This document shows, one piece after another, positions 24,283 to 33,137 of a stretch of 64,000 nt of DNA (position 1 is its first letter; each line of letters opens with the position of its first letter). The notes beneath the pieces were generated by a model. That model was not told where the DNA came from, did not search any database, and saw only the letters and a program-made list of their open reading frames with translations. Source of the DNA: DASQUK01 sp963756425. GTDB lineage: Bacteria; Actinomycetota; Acidimicrobiia; Acidimicrobiales; VFJN01. The translations under genes were made by a program, and so were the position numbers. Location: NCBI GenBank assembly GCA_963756425.1, contig CAVWNW010000007.1, forward strand, positions 341,105 to 405,104, in the 5' to 3' direction.

Positions 24283-24777
24283 ATGGACATCCGGCCCGTC
24301 CGGCCCCGCGAGCACGACGCGCTGGGCGACCTGACCGTGGCCGCCTACGCGGCCATCGACCCGGCGGTCGTCGACGCGGACGGCTACGCCGGCGAGCTGC
24401 GTGACGTGGCCGGCCGGGTCGCCGACGCCGAGGTGCTGGTGGCGGTCGACGACGCCGGGACCGTCGTCGGTGGGGTCACCTACGTGCCCGGGCCCGCCTC
24501 GACCTGGGCCGAGTTCAGCGAGCCCGACGGGGCGGGCATCCGCATGCTGGCGGTGGCGCCGGAGGCGCAGGGGCGGGGGGTCGGCGAGGCGCTCAGCCGG
24601 GCGTGCGTCGATCGGGCCCGGGCCGCCGGCCGGGGCCAGATCCTGCTCCACTCGACCGACCGGATGGCCACCGCCCACCGTCTGTACGAGCGCCTGGGCT
24701 TCGCCCGTGACGTCTCGCTCGACTGGGAGCCGGTGCCGGGGTTCTGGCTGCGCGGGTTCCGCCTGCGGCTCGACTGA
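24283..24777 (+). CDS. GNAT family N-acetyltransferase
   Basis: A 164-residue single-domain acetyltransferase. The acetyl-CoA pyrophosphate loop is EAQGRGVGEALSRACVDRA, preceded by the strand IRMLAVAP; motif B lies in MATAHRLYERLGFARDVSLDWE. The N-terminal strand IRPVRPREHDALGDLTVAAY begins the fold directly, supporting ATG 24283. The substrate is unknown; this size is common for enzymes that acetylate small amines or protein termini. Its only upstream neighbour is the MITE-like repeat, and it converges on the YbaK-type gene. Confidence 0.82.
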   Translation: MDIRPVRPREHDALGDLTVAAYAAIDPAVVDADGYAGELRDVAGRVADAEVLVAVDDAGTVVGGVTYVPGPASTWAEFSEPDGAGIRMLAVAPEAQGRGVGEALSRACVDRARAAGRGQILLHSTDRMATAHRLYERLGFARDVSLDWEPVPGFWLRGFRLRLD

Positions 24778-24846
24778 CCCGAGCTCGCGGCGGATGGGGC
24801 TGTCATGGCCACCCCAAGCGCCGCAGTTCGGACTTGGTGCGGCCGG

Positions 24847-25392
24847 CTACAGGCCCAGGCCGTCGACGACCTCGGCCCCCGGGAGCCCGGTCAGCCACGC
24901 CCCCGGCAGCGCGAGCTTGGAGCGGCGCAGGCCGCTGCCCACGATCACCTCCGGTGTGTCGACGACCGCGCGGTCGACCAGCAGCGGCCAGCCGGTCGGC
25001 AGGCCGATCGGTGTGATGCCGCCGTACTCCATGCCGGTCTCGGCGACCGCCAGCTCCATGGGCGCGAACGACGCCTTGCGGGCATCGATGCGCCGGCGCA
25101 CGACGTTGTTGACGTCGGCGCGGGTGGTGGCGAGCACGACCACGGCGGCAAGCCGGGTCTCGCCAGACCGCTTCCCCGCCACGACCACGCAGTTGGCGGA
25201 CACGTCGAGTGTCACGCCGTACGCGTCGCAGAAGGCGGCGGTGTCGGCCAGCTCGGGGTCGATCGGCGCCACCATCACCTGGGCGGGGTCGCCGGGGCCG
25301 CGGTCGAGGGCGGCGGTCACGGGTGCCGCGAGCAGGTCGGGTCGGGTGGGTGCGGGGACCCAGGGCAGCGTTCCGAGCATCAAGTGGGACAT
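24847..25392 (-). CDS. YbaK/EbsC-type aminoacyl-tRNA deacylase
   Basis: A 181-residue protein of the YbaK/ProX editing-domain family, which hydrolyses mischarged tRNAs such as Cys-tRNA-Pro or Ala-tRNA-Pro. Supporting stretches are VTLDVSANCVVVAGKRSG, AAVVVLATTRADVNNVVRR and GGITPIGLPTGWPLLVDRAVVD, the last holding the family GGXXPXG loop. ATG 25392 is chosen because the open frame upstream runs through the thioesterase gene. Its start lies only nine bases from the divergent thioesterase start, so both promoters must lie inside the other gene's coding region or be leaderless. Confidence 0.8.
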   Translation of the reverse strand: MSHLMLGTLPWVPAPTRPDLLAAPVTAALDRGPGDPAQVMVAPIDPELADTAAFCDAYGVTLDVSANCVVVAGKRSGETRLAAVVVLATTRADVNNVVRRRIDARKASFAPMELAVAETGMEYGGITPIGLPTGWPLLVDRAVVDTPEVIVGSGLRRSKLALPGAWLTGLPGAEVVDGLGL

Positions 25393-25401
25393 TCTGTCGC
25401 C

Positions 25402-26178
25402 ATGCTCGACGAACCGTTGGTGCCACCGCCCGATCGCGGACGCGTGTTCCGATCGGGGCGGCGCGTGAGGCTGTCCGACGCCGACCCCACGGGGCGCCTC
25501 CGGCTCGACGCCTGCGCGCGCTACCTGCAGGACATCGGCAACGACGACACGGCCGACTGTGGCATCGATGACGCGCGCACGACCTGGGTGGTGCGCCGTG
25601 CCGTGATCGACGTCCATCGGCCACCCCGCTGGCGGGAGTGGGTCGACCTCGACACGTGGTGTGCCGGACTGGGTGGGCGCTGGGCCGAGCGCCGGCTGTC
25701 GATGGTCGGCCAGCGTGGCGGGCGGGTCGAGATCGCCACCCTGTGGATCCACATCGACGTGGCGACCGGCGCCCCGGTGCGGCTGCCGCCCGCCTTCCAC
25801 GAGATCTACGCGGAGGCGGCGGGAGGCCGTCGCGTGTCGAGCCGGCTGTGGCTCGGCGATCCCCCGGTCGGCGCCGCGGCCGAACGGTGGGCGCTGCGGG
25901 CCGTCGACATCGACCTGCTCGGCCATGTCAACAACGCCGCGTACTGGGCTGCCATCGAGGAGCAGGTGGAGCCGGGCACCGCCTTTGCCCATCGGCTGCT
26001 GAGCCGGCCCCATCGGGCCGTGATGGAGTACGGGCCCGGCATCGCACCCGGGGACGCGGTCGAGCTGCTGGTCGACGAGGTCGACAGCCACCTGACGGTG
26101 TGGTTCACCGTGCGCGACGCCGTGCAGGCGAGCGCCACGATCCTTCCGCTGCCGGCCGACGGCCCGTCAACACCGTGA
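25402..26178 (+). CDS. Acyl-ACP thioesterase family protein
   Basis: A 258-residue double hot-dog protein of the acyl-ACP thioesterase (FatA/FatB-like) family. The first hot-dog begins VRLSDADPTGRLRLDACARYLQDIGNDD and includes WVVRRAVIDVHRPPRW; the second has the catalytic-region motif DIDLLGHVNNAAYWAAIEE, the LGHVNN asparagine/histidine being diagnostic. It releases fatty acids from acyl carrier protein or acyl-CoA. ATG 25402 matches the domain start; the frame open from 24805 is antisense to the YbaK gene. The stop codon lies in the left arm of an inverted repeat. Confidence 0.85.
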   Translation: MLDEPLVPPPDRGRVFRSGRRVRLSDADPTGRLRLDACARYLQDIGNDDTADCGIDDARTTWVVRRAVIDVHRPPRWREWVDLDTWCAGLGGRWAERRLSMVGQRGGRVEIATLWIHIDVATGAPVRLPPAFHEIYAEAAGGRRVSSRLWLGDPPVGAAAERWALRAVDIDLLGHVNNAAYWAAIEEQVEPGTAFAHRLLSRPHRAVMEYGPGIAPGDAVELLVDEVDSHLTVWFTVRDAVQASATILPLPADGPSTP

Positions 26179-26226
26179 ACTTGCCGCCGTTGGCGCTGCC
26201 ATGGCGTCGCTATCGGCGGCAAGTTC
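26177..26226. terminator. Perfect 12-base inverted repeat after the thioesterase gene
   Basis: GAACTTGCCGCC (26177-26188) and GGCGGCAAGTTC (26215-26226) pair perfectly with a 26-base loop. It overlaps the thioesterase stop and precedes the end of a convergent oxidoreductase gene, which suits a bidirectional terminator. Confidence 0.6.
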
Positions 26227-26244
26227 GTTCGAGGGGGTCGGTGG

Positions 26245-27189
26245 CTAGTCCGACAGCAACACGATCTTGCCGAGCTTCCCGCCGGCGGCGAACCGGTCGT
26301 ACGCGGCCGTGGCATCCGACATCGGGAACGTGGCGGCGATCGGCACGGTCACCGCGCCGCGGGCCAGGAGAGGCAGCACGTGGCGCTCGACGCGGCGGGC
26401 CGCCTGGGCCTTGTCCTCCAGGGGTCGGGGCCGCAGGGTCGAGCCGTGGATCCGCCCTCGCTTGCCCATCAGTGTGAGCAGGTTGAGCTCGGCGGTGAAC
26501 CCCGCGCCCACACCGATGACGGCGATCCGACCGCCGACCGCGAGCGCGTCGAGGTCCGCGGGCATGTTCACCGCCCCCACCAGCTCGAGAATCACGTCGA
26601 AGGGCCCGGCGTCCACGAACGCCTCGGGGGCCACCACGGTGGCGCCCAACGCTGCGACGCCCCCGCGCAGCGCCTCGTTCCGCACCGTCGCGACCACCTC
26701 GCTCCCGGCGGCCGCCGCCAGCTCGACGGCGGCTGTGCCGACGCCCCCCGCCGCGCCGTGGACGCAGAGCCGTTCGCCCATGCCGAGGCCGCACTGCGTG
26801 AACAACGCGTCGTGGGCCGTCGTGTAGTTCTCGGGGAACCCACCGGCCTGGGCCCACGACACGCCGTCCGGCACCGAAAGCGCGAGCTGCTCGGGGACCA
26901 CGGCGAGCTCCGCCTGGCCGGCTCCGGGGACGACCGCCATCACACGGTCGCCCACGCCGAACCGGCGCACGCCAGGGCCGCAGGCGGCCACCTCGCCGGC
27001 CAGCTCGATGCCGGGCAGCTCGGGTGGGGTGGTGCCGGGTGGGGGCGGATACATACCCGCCCGCTGCATCAGGTCGCCGCGGCAGATCCCCGCGGCGCGG
27101 ACCCGGACCAGCAGCTCGGCCGTGCCGGGCTCGGGATCGGGGCGGGGAAGCCAGGCGAGGGCGCCGTCGGCGATGGTGACCGCGTGCAT
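26245..27189 (-). CDS. Zinc-type alcohol dehydrogenase/quinone oxidoreductase family protein
   Basis: A 314-residue medium-chain dehydrogenase/reductase. The N-terminal GroES-like domain has ELLVRVRAAGICRGDLMQRAG and PGIELAGEVAACG; the Rossmann domain has LCVHGAAGGVGTAAVELAAAAG. It lacks the zinc-binding cysteine cluster, so it belongs with NADPH:quinone oxidoreductases (QorA-like) rather than classical zinc alcohol dehydrogenases. ATG 27189 is used, since the longer frame overlaps the citrate synthase end with low-quality sequence. It lies 34 bases downstream of gltA on the same strand and may be cotranscribed. Confidence 0.82.
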   Translation of the reverse strand: MHAVTIADGALAWLPRPDPEPGTAELLVRVRAAGICRGDLMQRAGMYPPPPGTTPPELPGIELAGEVAACGPGVRRFGVGDRVMAVVPGAGQAELAVVPEQLALSVPDGVSWAQAGGFPENYTTAHDALFTQCGLGMGERLCVHGAAGGVGTAAVELAAAAGSEVVATVRNEALRGGVAALGATVVAPEAFVDAGPFDVILELVGAVNMPADLDALAVGGRIAVIGVGAGFTAELNLLTLMGKRGRIHGSTLRPRPLEDKAQAARRVERHVLPLLARGAVTVPIAATFPMSDATAAYDRFAAGGKLGKIVLLSD

Positions 27190-27223
27190 CGGTGCGACTG
27201 GTGGCCGAGCCGGGGAGAGGCCC

Positions 27224-28495
<1,272 letters not shown>

Positions 28496-28556
28496 GGCGC
28501 GTCGCTCCTTGATGTGGCTGCTTCCTCGCAGCGAGGCTACTGCCGAGTGGTCGACG

Positions 28557-29489
28557 TCACGAGGGTTCGGCCCGGTCCCCGGCGGTCAGGGTGGGGCGGA
28601 CTCCCTCCTGGTCGGCGTCCTCCACCAGCTCGCGAATGGCGGCCCTGACCGCTCGGGCCGGGGCCGAGGGCCGGCCTCGCCGAGGCATGGCGATGCCTAC
28701 CGAGCGCGGCGACAGGCCGCCCACGGCGATCCGCCGGCACGAGATCTCGATCCAGCCCGATGCCGCCGTTGCCGGCAGGATGGCGGCGCCGTAGCCCTGG
28801 AACGCCAGCCACGCCAGTAGGCCGACGCCGTCGATCTCCGCCTGGGCCCGCATCTCGACGCCGAGCCGCGACGCCTCGTGGTCGAGCTCGTCGCGGAACG
28901 GCGTCCCCCGGGGCTCGAGCAGGAGCTCGTGTTCGGCCAGGTCGGCGAGCTCGACGTGCTCGCGGTTGGCCAGGGGATGCGCGAACGGCACCGCCAGGAC
29001 GCGCTGCTCGTCGAACAACGGCTCGGTGGTCAGCTCGCCGTCGCCTAGCGGCAGGTTCACCACGGCCAGGTCGAGGGCGCCGCTCACGACCTGGGGGACG
29101 AGTGATGTGGTCGTGGCATCGACGATCACCACCCGGACACGTGGATGGCGCTCGCCCATCGCCCGCAGGAGGTTGGGGAGCAGCCAGCGGCTCGCGGTCC
29201 CGATGCAGCCCAGGCGCACCTGGCCGGACACCTCGTGGAGCATCGAGGCCACGTCGGACCGGAGCGACTCGAGCTCGTGATGGACGCGCCGCGCCCGGTC
29301 GACCACCACCTCGCCCTCCTCGGTTAGGGCACCATTGGACCGGTCGACCAGCGTCGCTCCCAACTCGCGTTCGAGTCGCGCGATGTGGGTCGAGACATTG
29401 GACTGGACGGTGTGCAGGCGCCGGGCTGCGGCCGAGAACGAGCCGGCATCGGCCACGGCCGCGAGTGCGGCGAGCTGGCGCAGGTCCAT
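28557..29489 (-). CDS. LysR family transcriptional regulator
   Basis: A 310-residue LysR regulator. Residues 1-60 form the winged HTH (LRQLAALAAVADAGSFSAAA, LHTVQSNVSTHIARLERELG) and are followed by the linker helix and a two-lobed effector domain (VRLGCIGTASRWLLPNLL, DLAVVNLPLGDGELTTEPLFDE). The C-terminal tail from about residue 270 is Pro/Arg-rich. ATG 29489 begins the HTH directly. LysR proteins usually control a divergent gene: the divergent unit here is the candidate small RNA and the HAD-acyltransferase gene, while gltA lies downstream on the same strand. Confidence 0.87.
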   Translation of the reverse strand: MDLRQLAALAAVADAGSFSAAARRLHTVQSNVSTHIARLERELGATLVDRSNGALTEEGEVVVDRARRVHHELESLRSDVASMLHEVSGQVRLGCIGTASRWLLPNLLRAMGERHPRVRVVIVDATTTSLVPQVVSGALDLAVVNLPLGDGELTTEPLFDEQRVLAVPFAHPLANREHVELADLAEHELLLEPRGTPFRDELDHEASRLGVEMRAQAEIDGVGLLAWLAFQGYGAAILPATAASGWIEISCRRIAVGGLSPRSVGIAMPRRGRPSAPARAVRAAIRELVEDADQEGVRPTLTAGDRAEPS

Positions 29490-29524
29490 CACTGGCAATG
29501 ATGGCAGCTATCGCCAAGAACTGT

Positions 29525-29553
29525 TTGACGGTGCAGCCCCTGCACTTCACAAT
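29525..29553 (+). promoter_or_regulatory. Promoter with -35 and -10 for a candidate small RNA
   Basis: TTGACG at 29525-29530, a 17-base spacer and CACAAT at 29548-29553 form a near-consensus housekeeping promoter. Both halves are better than most in this GC-rich window. The expected start is near 29560. Confidence 0.5.
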
Positions 29554-29559
29554 GCCCGT

Positions 29560-29645
29560 ACAAGGGTGCCGTAGCCAGACCCCCCCTCTTGCTATGCCGC
29601 ACCTGGAGGAGCCGACCGAGCCACCCGCGGTCGGCTCCTTGTCTT
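29560..29645 (+). ncRNA. Candidate small RNA of about 85 nt
   Basis: No reading frame of note lies here, yet it is bounded by a near-consensus promoter on the left and a strong hairpin ending in CTCCTTGTCTT on the right. The predicted transcript has a seven-C run in its middle (near 29580-29587) that could stay single-stranded, a trait of several actinobacterial sRNAs, and CCAG/CTGG arms around it. Its family cannot be assigned. It could instead be the 5' leader of the following gene, but that gene has its own leaderless promoter. Confidence 0.4.
29607..29639 (+). terminator. Strong hairpin terminator after the candidate small RNA
   Basis: AGGAGCCGACC (29607-29617) pairs fully with GGTCGGCTCCT (29629-29639) around an 11-base loop, followed by TGTCTT. 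This is the clearest intrinsic-terminator-like structure in the 16-32 kb part of the window. Confidence 0.65.
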
Positions 29646-29674
29646 CCCGGGCGAGGCCACCGCGTGCGGCGCGG

Positions 29675-29680
29675 TACCTT
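29675..29680 (+). promoter_or_regulatory. -10 box, leaderless type, for the HAD-acyltransferase gene
   Basis: TACCTT, seven bases, then GTG 29688. It lies after the hairpin, so this gene does not need the upstream promoter. Confidence 0.5.
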
Positions 29681-29687
29681 GCTCGGC

Positions 29688-31079
29688 GTGCCGGCTGCTG
29701 CGTTCTTCGACCTCGATCGCACCCTCCTGCGGGGCGCGTCGGGCCCTGTGATCAGCGAGGCGTTGCGGGCGAGCGGCGTGCTCTCCGACCGCGGCGTTCC
29801 CGGCGAGGGTCTCCTGTACCAGGTGTTCGACCTGGTCGGGGAGACCCGACCCTCGATGATGCTCACCCGGATGGCGGCCAGGTTCGCCAAGGGCTGGCAC
29901 CAAGACCTGGTCCAGGCGGCCGGCGAGAAGGCGGCCGAGCAGCTGGCCGGGGCGGTGCAGCCGTTCGCACGTCCCCTCATCGACGACCATCGCGCCGCGG
30001 GCCGGCGCCTGGTGCTGGCGACGACGACGCCGGACGACATGATCCGGCCGCTGGCCGACCGGATGGGCTTCGACGACGTGGTCGCCACCCGGTACGGGGT
30101 GGACGGCGACGGGCGCTACGACGGCACCATTGACGGCGAGTTCGTGTGGGGCCGGGGCAAGCTCCGCGCCGTCCGCGACTGGGCCGAACGCCATCGGGTC
30201 GCCCTCGGCGACAGTTGGGCCTACAGCGACAGCTACTACGACGCCCCCCTCTTGGGTGCGGTCGGGCACCCCGTCGCGGTCAATCCCGACCCCCGGATGC
30301 TGGGCGTGGCGGTGGTCCGCCGCTGGCCGGTCGTCCACCTCGACGTCCCTGCCGGCGTGCCCAAGTTGCCGCTGCTCGGGATCGAGCCGCAGCGACTGCT
30401 CCAGATGCTGGCACGGCCCGAGCTGCTGCCGTGGGTGCGCTTCGACATCGGCGGCGTCGAACGCATCCCGGCGGCGGGACCGGCCATCCTGGCGGCCAAC
30501 CACCGCAGCTATTTCGACCCGTTGGCGTTGGGCATGACGCTGGCCCGCCGGGGTCGGGCGGTGCGCTTCCTAGGTAAGCGCGAGGTCTTCGACGCCCCGG
30601 TGGTCGGTTCCCTGGTTCGGGCCATGGGCGGCATCCGGGTCGAGCGCTCGACCGGGTCGGACCGGCCGTTGGTCGAGGCAGCGGCGGCCCTCGCCGCGGG
30701 GGAGCTGGTGGCGATCCTCCCCCAGGGGACCATCCCCCGCGGTCCGGCATTCTTCGATCCCGAGCTGAAGGGGCGTTGGGGTGCGGCTCGGCTGGCGGCG
30801 GAGACGCTGGTGCCGGTGGTGCCCATCGGGCTGTGGGGCACAGAGAGGGTGTGGCCCCGGTCCGAGCGGCTGCCGCGCATCTGGAACGTCACGAGCCCGC
30901 CGACCGTCACGATCCGGGTCGGTGACCCCGTCGAACTCAAGTACCGATCGGCGCAGGCCGACACCCGCCGGATCATGGCCGCCATCGTGGACCTGCTTCC
31001 CTCCGAGGCGCGGCGCCGCCACGAGCCAACCGACGAGGAGCTTGCCCGCACCTATCCGCCCGGTCACCACGCGGCTTAG
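29688..31079 (+). CDS. HAD-IB phosphatase fused to 1-acylglycerol-3-phosphate acyltransferase
   Basis: A 463-residue two-domain enzyme. Residues 1-215 are a HAD-IB phosphatase (AAFFDLDRTLLRG at the start, SerB-like; YAYSDSYYDAPLLGAVG near 190). Residues 235-463 are a PlsC-type acyltransferase with the catalytic NHRSYFDPLALG (HX4D) and LPQGTIPRGPAFF in place of FPEGTRS. This fusion is known in actinobacteria and is expected to build phosphatidic acid or remove head-group phosphate. GTG 29688 puts the HAD motif at residue 6 and fits the leaderless promoter; the frame open from 29589 is noncoding. A MITE-like repeat begins right after its stop. Confidence 0.87.
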   Translation: MPAAAFFDLDRTLLRGASGPVISEALRASGVLSDRGVPGEGLLYQVFDLVGETRPSMMLTRMAARFAKGWHQDLVQAAGEKAAEQLAGAVQPFARPLIDDHRAAGRRLVLATTTPDDMIRPLADRMGFDDVVATRYGVDGDGRYDGTIDGEFVWGRGKLRAVRDWAERHRVALGDSWAYSDSYYDAPLLGAVGHPVAVNPDPRMLGVAVVRRWPVVHLDVPAGVPKLPLLGIEPQRLLQMLARPELLPWVRFDIGGVERIPAAGPAILAANHRSYFDPLALGMTLARRGRAVRFLGKREVFDAPVVGSLVRAMGGIRVERSTGSDRPLVEAAAALAAGELVAILPQGTIPRGPAFFDPELKGRWGAARLAAETLVPVVPIGLWGTERVWPRSERLPRIWNVTSPPTVTIRVGDPVELKYRSAQADTRRIMAAIVDLLPSEARRRHEPTDEELARTYPPGHHAA

Positions 31080-31207
31080 GAGCCGAGCGGACAGGGCCGT
31101 TCATGAGCCTACGCGCGGGAATTTGGTGGGCGAGTGCCAGCTCACCCGCTCGGCTCACCGGCAACGCTGACCACCGTCAGCCCTGACGGCCTGCCTATCC
31201 GCTCGAG
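31080..31207. repeat. MITE-like dispersed repeat, copy B (128 bp)
   Basis: Homologue of 24115-24245 with the same ends and internal blocks. It starts at the base after the acyltransferase stop codon. A further GAGCCGAGCGGA, like the left end, occurs at 31217-31228, which may be a fragment of a second insertion. Confidence 0.7.
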
Positions 31208-31224
31208 TCCTTAGAGGAGCCGAG

Positions 31225-31269
31225 CGGAGCGTCGCAGGGTCGCGGGAACCGCAGCGGCGGGCGACGCTC
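31225..31269. terminator. Inverted repeat between convergent genes
   Basis: GGAGCGTCGC (31225-31234) and GCGACGCTCC (31260-31269) pair perfectly around a 25-base loop, between the acyltransferase and the diguanylate cyclase genes that face each other. Confidence 0.5.
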
Positions 31270-31291
31270 CGGTCCGGAGCTCCCGGGAGGC

Positions 31292-33028
31292 TCAGCCTGA
31301 CACGGGGCGACGGACCCACCGGCCCCGCCCCAGGCTCTTGGCCTCCCTGAGCGCTCGGTCGGCCCAAGCCATCACCCCCTCGGCCGGCTGGCCGGGCCCC
31401 AGCTCGGTGACTCCGATGCTGGCGCCGACCTCGACGCCCCTCGCCCCGTTGCCGAGTGGGACATCGACGGGGCGGCGGATCACGTCCAGCAGCCGGTCGG
31501 CCACCCGCTCGGCGTCGTCGACGTGGCCGAGGCGCTCGCACAGCACCGCGAACTCGTCCCCGCCGATGCGGGCCACGAGGTCACCCGGGCGCACGGCGGC
31601 GGCGAGGCGGCCGGCGATCTCCGCCAGGACCTGATCGCCCGCGGGATGCCCATGGTCGTCGTTGACGGGCTTGAAGTGGTCGAGGTCGATGTAGAGCACG
31701 GCCGTCCCACCGGCGCCGCCCCTGCCCACCTCTCGGAGGCGGTCGAGGAACACCTTCCGGTTGGCGACACCGGTGAGCGTGTCGTGGGTGGCCGCGTACT
31801 CGAGCGCCCGATGACTGCGATCCCATTGCAACGTGAGGCGCAGCAGCTTGCCGGTGCGCTGGACCGCGTTCCAGCTGAACGGCGAGGGGGGCCCGGCAAG
31901 GGGCCGCCAGATCACGAAGGCCGCGACCGGCCGGGGCTCGCCGGGCACGGCCACCGGATGCACCCAACACGACTCGAACCCCGCGGCATGCGCCTGCGTC
32001 GCCAGCGCTGGCGGGAGCCCGTCGGCGGATGCGATCTGGACATCCTCGCCGGATTCCATGGCCACCGCCCACGGCGTGTCCGGCTCGGGGAGCAGCAGGT
32101 CGACGGCGCTGCCCGCCGCCACCCGGAAGCGCGGCGCCTGCCAGCGGTCGCACACCGCCACGGAGCTGTAGGGAATCGCTTGCTCGATGGCGGCGCTCAG
32201 GTGCAGGAGCACGTCGGGCAGCCCGGCGTCCTCGGCCATCGCCTCCAGCGCCCGGTCGAGCGCCCGCTGGTAGCCGGCGCGCTGCGCGAACACGATGTGC
32301 CAGGGCAGGCCCGTCAGCCTGGCGGGGGCGCCGATCAGGTCGACCGGTGTCCAGGAGCCGTCCTTGCGCAACAGCTCGGCAGGCACGCCGGCGCCGGCAC
32401 GGGGATAGTCCTCGGGCACCTCGTCCAGGACCGCCAGGCCCTCGACCGCCTCGTGCAGCGACGCGGGGCTGAAGATCTCTTCCAGGCGCTTGCTGGCGAA
32501 CTCCTGCGGTGTCCAGCCCAGCAGCTCCTCGATCGATGCACCGACCCATTCGATGGTCCCGTCCTTGCCGATGATGCAGAAGGGGTTGACTGCGGTGTCG
32601 GCCAGGGCGCGGAACACCTCGGGCGAGGGCTCGTGGGTCTCGATCAGCTCGACTCGGTTGCCGAAGGGATCGTCGACGTGGACCCGCCGGCGCCCGTCGA
32701 CGTCCTCGGCGGGTCGGACGTCGACCCCGGCCGCCGCGAACCGCGCCAACAGGGGATCCAGCTGATCGATCTTGAGCGCGGGATGGGCCTTGCGGGCCGG
32801 GCGGAACGGCTCATCGACACCGAGGTGCAGCTGGACCGTGCTGCTGGTGAACCAGCAGCCACCCCGGGCCGCCAGCTCTGTCGGCTTGGGGATCCGTTCG
32901 AATCCCAGCAGGGCGGCGTAGAACCCGTCCGCCTGCTCCTCGGCCCGGGGGCCCGCCGGCATCGCGAGCTGCACGTGATCGATGCCGAGGTACGTGGGAC
33001 GGTCCTGGGCGTCCCGGGGTGGCGCCAT
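31292..33028 (-). CDS. Diguanylate cyclase with VOC, PAS and GAF domains
   Basis: A 578-residue soluble signalling protein with four domains. Residues 14-130 are a VOC/glyoxalase module (IDHVQLAMPAG, STVQLHLGV, VDDPFGNRVELIE). Residues 135-245 are PAS (VNPFCIIGKDGTIEWVGASI). Residues 255-395 are GAF-like. From 410 comes GGDEF, with an intact active site RIGGDEFAVL near residue 490 and the inhibitory I-site RPGD five residues before it. It should make cyclic-di-GMP, and product inhibition is expected. The N-terminal VOC module on a cyclase is unusual and could sense a small metabolite or metal. ATG 33028 matches the VOC start; the longer frame has no domain support. It diverges from a GntR gene. 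Confidence 0.83.
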   Translation of the reverse strand: MAPPRDAQDRPTYLGIDHVQLAMPAGPRAEEQADGFYAALLGFERIPKPTELAARGGCWFTSSTVQLHLGVDEPFRPARKAHPALKIDQLDPLLARFAAAGVDVRPAEDVDGRRRVHVDDPFGNRVELIETHEPSPEVFRALADTAVNPFCIIGKDGTIEWVGASIEELLGWTPQEFASKRLEEIFSPASLHEAVEGLAVLDEVPEDYPRAGAGVPAELLRKDGSWTPVDLIGAPARLTGLPWHIVFAQRAGYQRALDRALEAMAEDAGLPDVLLHLSAAIEQAIPYSSVAVCDRWQAPRFRVAAGSAVDLLLPEPDTPWAVAMESGEDVQIASADGLPPALATQAHAAGFESCWVHPVAVPGEPRPVAAFVIWRPLAGPPSPFSWNAVQRTGKLLRLTLQWDRSHRALEYAATHDTLTGVANRKVFLDRLREVGRGGAGGTAVLYIDLDHFKPVNDDHGHPAGDQVLAEIAGRLAAAVRPGDLVARIGGDEFAVLCERLGHVDDAERVADRLLDVIRRPVDVPLGNGARGVEVGASIGVTELGPGQPAEGVMAWADRALREAKSLGRGRWVRRPVSG

Positions 33029-33119
33029 TCCAGGATCATGACACCATCGTCGCAGCAGCGACGGATCGGGATTCCTCTCACCGGATCGGTGCCGGTCCCT
33101 TGCGTGGTCCACCAGAGTA

Positions 33120-33137
33120 GACAAGTATATGACAAGT
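33120..33137. promoter_or_regulatory. Direct repeats at the GntR start, possible operator
   Basis: GACAAGT occurs at 33120-33126 and again at 33131-33137, separated by ATAT and overlapping the GTG start at 33136. The 11-base period places both on one DNA face. It may be the GntR protein's own site or part of its promoter. Confidence 0.4.

Noticed and set aside
29560..29645. Assignment of the candidate small RNA to the actinobacterial 6C family
   Set aside because: Only one long C-run is present, while that family has two C-rich loops; the similarity is not enough for a name.
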